A DNA stretch of 7,718 nucleotides from an uncultured Collinsella sp. (GTDB lineage Bacteria > Actinomycetota > Coriobacteriia > Coriobacteriales > Coriobacteriaceae), in the NCBI GenBank assembly GCA_900757385.1, contig CAAENO010000156.1, positions 1-7,718 on the forward strand, given 5' to 3'. The notes under the pieces are model-generated. The model was not told the DNA's origin and ran no database searches. It saw only the letters and a program-made list of their open reading frames with translations. Positions 6,589 to 7,718 of this stretch are shown here, piece after piece (position 1 is the stretch's first letter; the number at the start of each line of letters is the position of its first letter). The translations under genes and the position numbers were made by a program.

Positions 6589-6873
6589 CTACAAAAACAT
6601 GCCGCGGATGTAAAATGAAGCAGGGTCGAACCGGAACAGTTCCCGGACAATTGGCGTCCGGCCAGACACTTCGATTCGACCCTTTCTCATACCTGCATCT
6701 AAAATACTCCCATAATCATTCTCGACATCTTTAACGCCCCCACCTCCTGCCACCAGCACGTCGTAGGTGCCATTTTCAACGAATCGATATGGCCGTCCAT
6801 TCATGGTCTTTAAGGCACGTGATACCATGAAAGCGTGCGGTATTTCTCCAATCGAAAACCTGCGTGAACGCAT
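6589..6873 (-). CDS. Hypothetical protein on the minus strand
   Basis: The 94-residue frame starts MRSRRFSIGEIPHAF and ends FRFDPASFYIRGMFL. Its codons are strongly purine-first (GAT, GTC, GAG, AAT, GGT), which favours real coding over chance. I do not recognise a family: it has a glycine-rich turn (AGGGGVKD), mixed charge and no membrane segment. No Shine-Dalgarno sequence precedes the ATG at 6873, and internal ATGs are no better. The stop TAG directly follows a T5 run. One extra T there would extend the protein to a TGA lying within the first bases of the downstream terminator hairpin, so the gene may be frameshifted. It lies opposite to its neighbours. Confidence 0.42.
   Translation of the reverse strand: MRSRRFSIGEIPHAFMVSRALKTMNGRPYRFVENGTYDVLVAGGGGVKDVENDYGSILDAGMRKGRIEVSGRTPIVRELFRFDPASFYIRGMFL
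6623..6682. repeat. Nested inverted repeats
   Basis: Outer arms GGGTCGAA (6623-6630) and TTCGACCC (6675-6682) enclose a near-perfect dyad around GGAACAGTTCC (6633-6643) and a hairpin CCGGAC/GTCCGG (6643-6648 with 6656-6661). This is more symmetry than expected in 60 bases of coding sequence. It could be a protein-binding or origin-like site, or an RNA structure. Confidence 0.4.
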
Positions 6874-6953
6874 GACTTGAGACGCTTTTAGAACTCACCA
6901 AGCGCAGGACAAACACAACTCAACAGCGGCCGCGTATTTCTTCCCAGCCGTAC

Positions 6954-6972
6954 GGCATGGCGGAGCCATGCC
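6954..6972. promoter_or_regulatory. Perfect 8-bp hairpin upstream of the coiled-coil gene
   Basis: GGCATGGC (6954-6961) and GCCATGCC (6965-6972) are separated by GGA. The hairpin ends 24 bases before the chosen ATG and 11 bases before its ribosome site. An operator or a structured leader is likely; there is no T tract for termination on either strand. Confidence 0.45.
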
Positions 6973-6996
6973 CATTGTTGATTGGAGTGCCGCACG

Positions 6997-7575
6997 ATGA
7001 CAGACAACCCAAACGAGAGAAAAAACAGCGAGACGCCCGGCGTGAAGTCCGTCCTCGATGAGGCCGCCGAGCGGATCGAGGCGACATGGCGGGAGAAGCT
7101 GCTGCGCGAGACGGGCAACCTCATGACCGAGAACGCACTGCTCATGGCCCAGGTGGATGAATTCAGCCGCAAGCTCGTCGAGGCGACGGATCGGAACGAA
7201 AGACTTGAGGCCGACTGCAATGAGCGGATTGCCTTTATAGAGGAGAAGTTCGAGCTCGATACCGCGAGCCTCGAGCTCGAGAACAACGAGCTCCACGCCG
7301 CAAGCGTCAGGTACTTCTCCCGTGCTAAGGAGCTCGACAGGCAGGTCGTTCAGCTCCGCGCCGAGGCTGAAGCCATGGCCGATGAGATCGAGCGCCTGCG
7401 CGTCGAGCGTGACGCCGCGTTGAAAGCCCAAGCCGAGCTGAGCGATGCGCTCCTAGCCCAGCACGACCTGATGGCCGCGGTAGCCGCCCTCAAGGACCGC
7501 CTCGCCGCCTCCGAGCAGCGGGCAGCCGCGGCCGAGGCCAAGGTCGAGGCCATGACCCAGATGAAGGATGAGTAG
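6997..7575 (+). CDS. Coiled-coil hypothetical protein
   Basis: The ATG at 6997 is chosen because GGAG (6984-6987) stands nine bases upstream; the frame also opens at a TTG at 6982, which would overlap that site. The 192-residue product has a polar N-terminus of about 15 residues and then nearly continuous helix with heptad-like Leu, Ala, Glu and Arg spacing to the end (LDEAAERIEAT.., LEADCNERIAFIEEK, QLRAEAEAMADEIERLRVE, AAAAEAKVEAM). There is no signal peptide, membrane segment or catalytic motif. Such cytoplasmic coiled coils in elements can be scaffolds, plasmid KfrA-like or partition-type proteins, but no DNA-binding N-terminus is visible, so no function is assigned. It is GC-richer than the integrase, so the element is mosaic. 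Confidence 0.8.
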   Translation: MTDNPNERKNSETPGVKSVLDEAAERIEATWREKLLRETGNLMTENALLMAQVDEFSRKLVEATDRNERLEADCNERIAFIEEKFELDTASLELENNELHAASVRYFSRAKELDRQVVQLRAEAEAMADEIERLRVERDAALKAQAELSDALLAQHDLMAAVAALKDRLAASEQRAAAAEAKVEAMTQMKDE

Positions 7576-7593
7576 GTCGCATAGCATCTAATT

Positions 7594-7634
7594 TTCTAGA
7601 AACCCTCTAGAGCATTTCTAGGGGGTTTCTAGAA
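7594..7634. repeat. CTAG-centred 11-bp-phased palindromic array
   Basis: Four CTAG cores start at 7596, 7607, 7618 and 7629, exactly 11 bases apart, within units of the form TTCTAGANNNN. The whole 41 bases are also an almost perfect palindrome: 19 pairs, two of them G-T, around a CAT loop. It follows the coiled-coil stop by 18 bases. It could be a bidirectional terminator between converging genes, but no T tract follows on either strand. A phased binding array is the alternative. Confidence 0.7.
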
Positions 7635-7718
7635 CTGAGAACCGGGCGCAGCACTTTCGATCGGCACGATGTCTCGATAGACCAGGCGATGCCTGTCGTC
7701 GCGCCATTCGTCGCCGTG
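7629..7718 (-). CDS. C-terminal end of a possible converging gene
   Basis: A minus-strand frame enters from the right edge and reads HGDEWRDDRHRLVYRDIVP before ending at a TAG inside the last CTAG unit. Third codon positions are GC-rich, as in neighbouring genes. Only 29 codons are visible and the opposite strand is also open, so this is tentative. No family is recognised. Confidence 0.35.
   Translation of the reverse strand, partial: HGDEWRDDRHRLVYRDIVPIESAAPGSQF

Noticed and set aside
6486..6734. 82-codon + strand frame with a faint Phd-like segment.
   Set aside because: No well-placed ribosome site; its second half runs opposite a better minus-strand frame and looks non-protein. Kept only as a possible remnant in a finding.

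Overview
The window is chromosomal DNA of a moderately high-GC bacterium. It most resembles an intestinal Coriobacteriia genome of the Collinsella type. This placement is inferred from codon use and from the actinobacterial order of SEDS protein, class B penicillin-binding protein and PASTA kinase; no search was possible.

Region 1 (1 to about 3860) is core cell-wall machinery on the + strand. A reading frame open from base 1 carries the C-terminal end of what looks like a SEDS glycosyltransferase (FtsW/RodA). It runs without a stop or a convincing new start into a complete class B PBP. A four-PASTA Ser/Thr kinase (pknB) follows, then a strong rho-independent terminator at 3815-3854. In related bacteria the SEDS protein polymerises glycan, the PBP crosslinks it, and the kinase senses muropeptides or lipid II and tunes the process.

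Region 2 (about 3867 to 4088) is a damaged tRNA locus. It holds an incomplete minus-strand tRNA-Arg(CCU) lacking everything 5' of the anticodon loop, a second tRNA 3' tip, an inverted tRNA-like fragment, and two copies of a downstream terminator hairpin. The most complete fragment breaks at the anticodon loop exactly where different-looking DNA begins. This is the picture expected at the end of an element integrated into a tRNA gene.

Region 3 (4089 to 7718) is the start of that element, and its right end is not in view. It encodes a tyrosine recombinase, a structured leader with a possible 28-residue peptide, a small excisionase/AlpA-like HTH protein, a coupled winged-helix protein, a minus-strand hypothetical in a structured region, and a long coiled-coil protein. 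The last gene ends at an unusual palindrome made of four CTAG-centred units spaced exactly 11 bp apart, which also separates it from a possible converging gene at the window edge. The element is probably a small integrative (possibly mobilizable or satellite) element; no relaxase, capsid or resistance gene is visible.

The observations most worth following are the apparent SEDS-PBP fusion, the layered tRNA debris at the attachment site, the leader peptide and RNA structure before the HTH pair, and the 11-bp-phased CTAG array.
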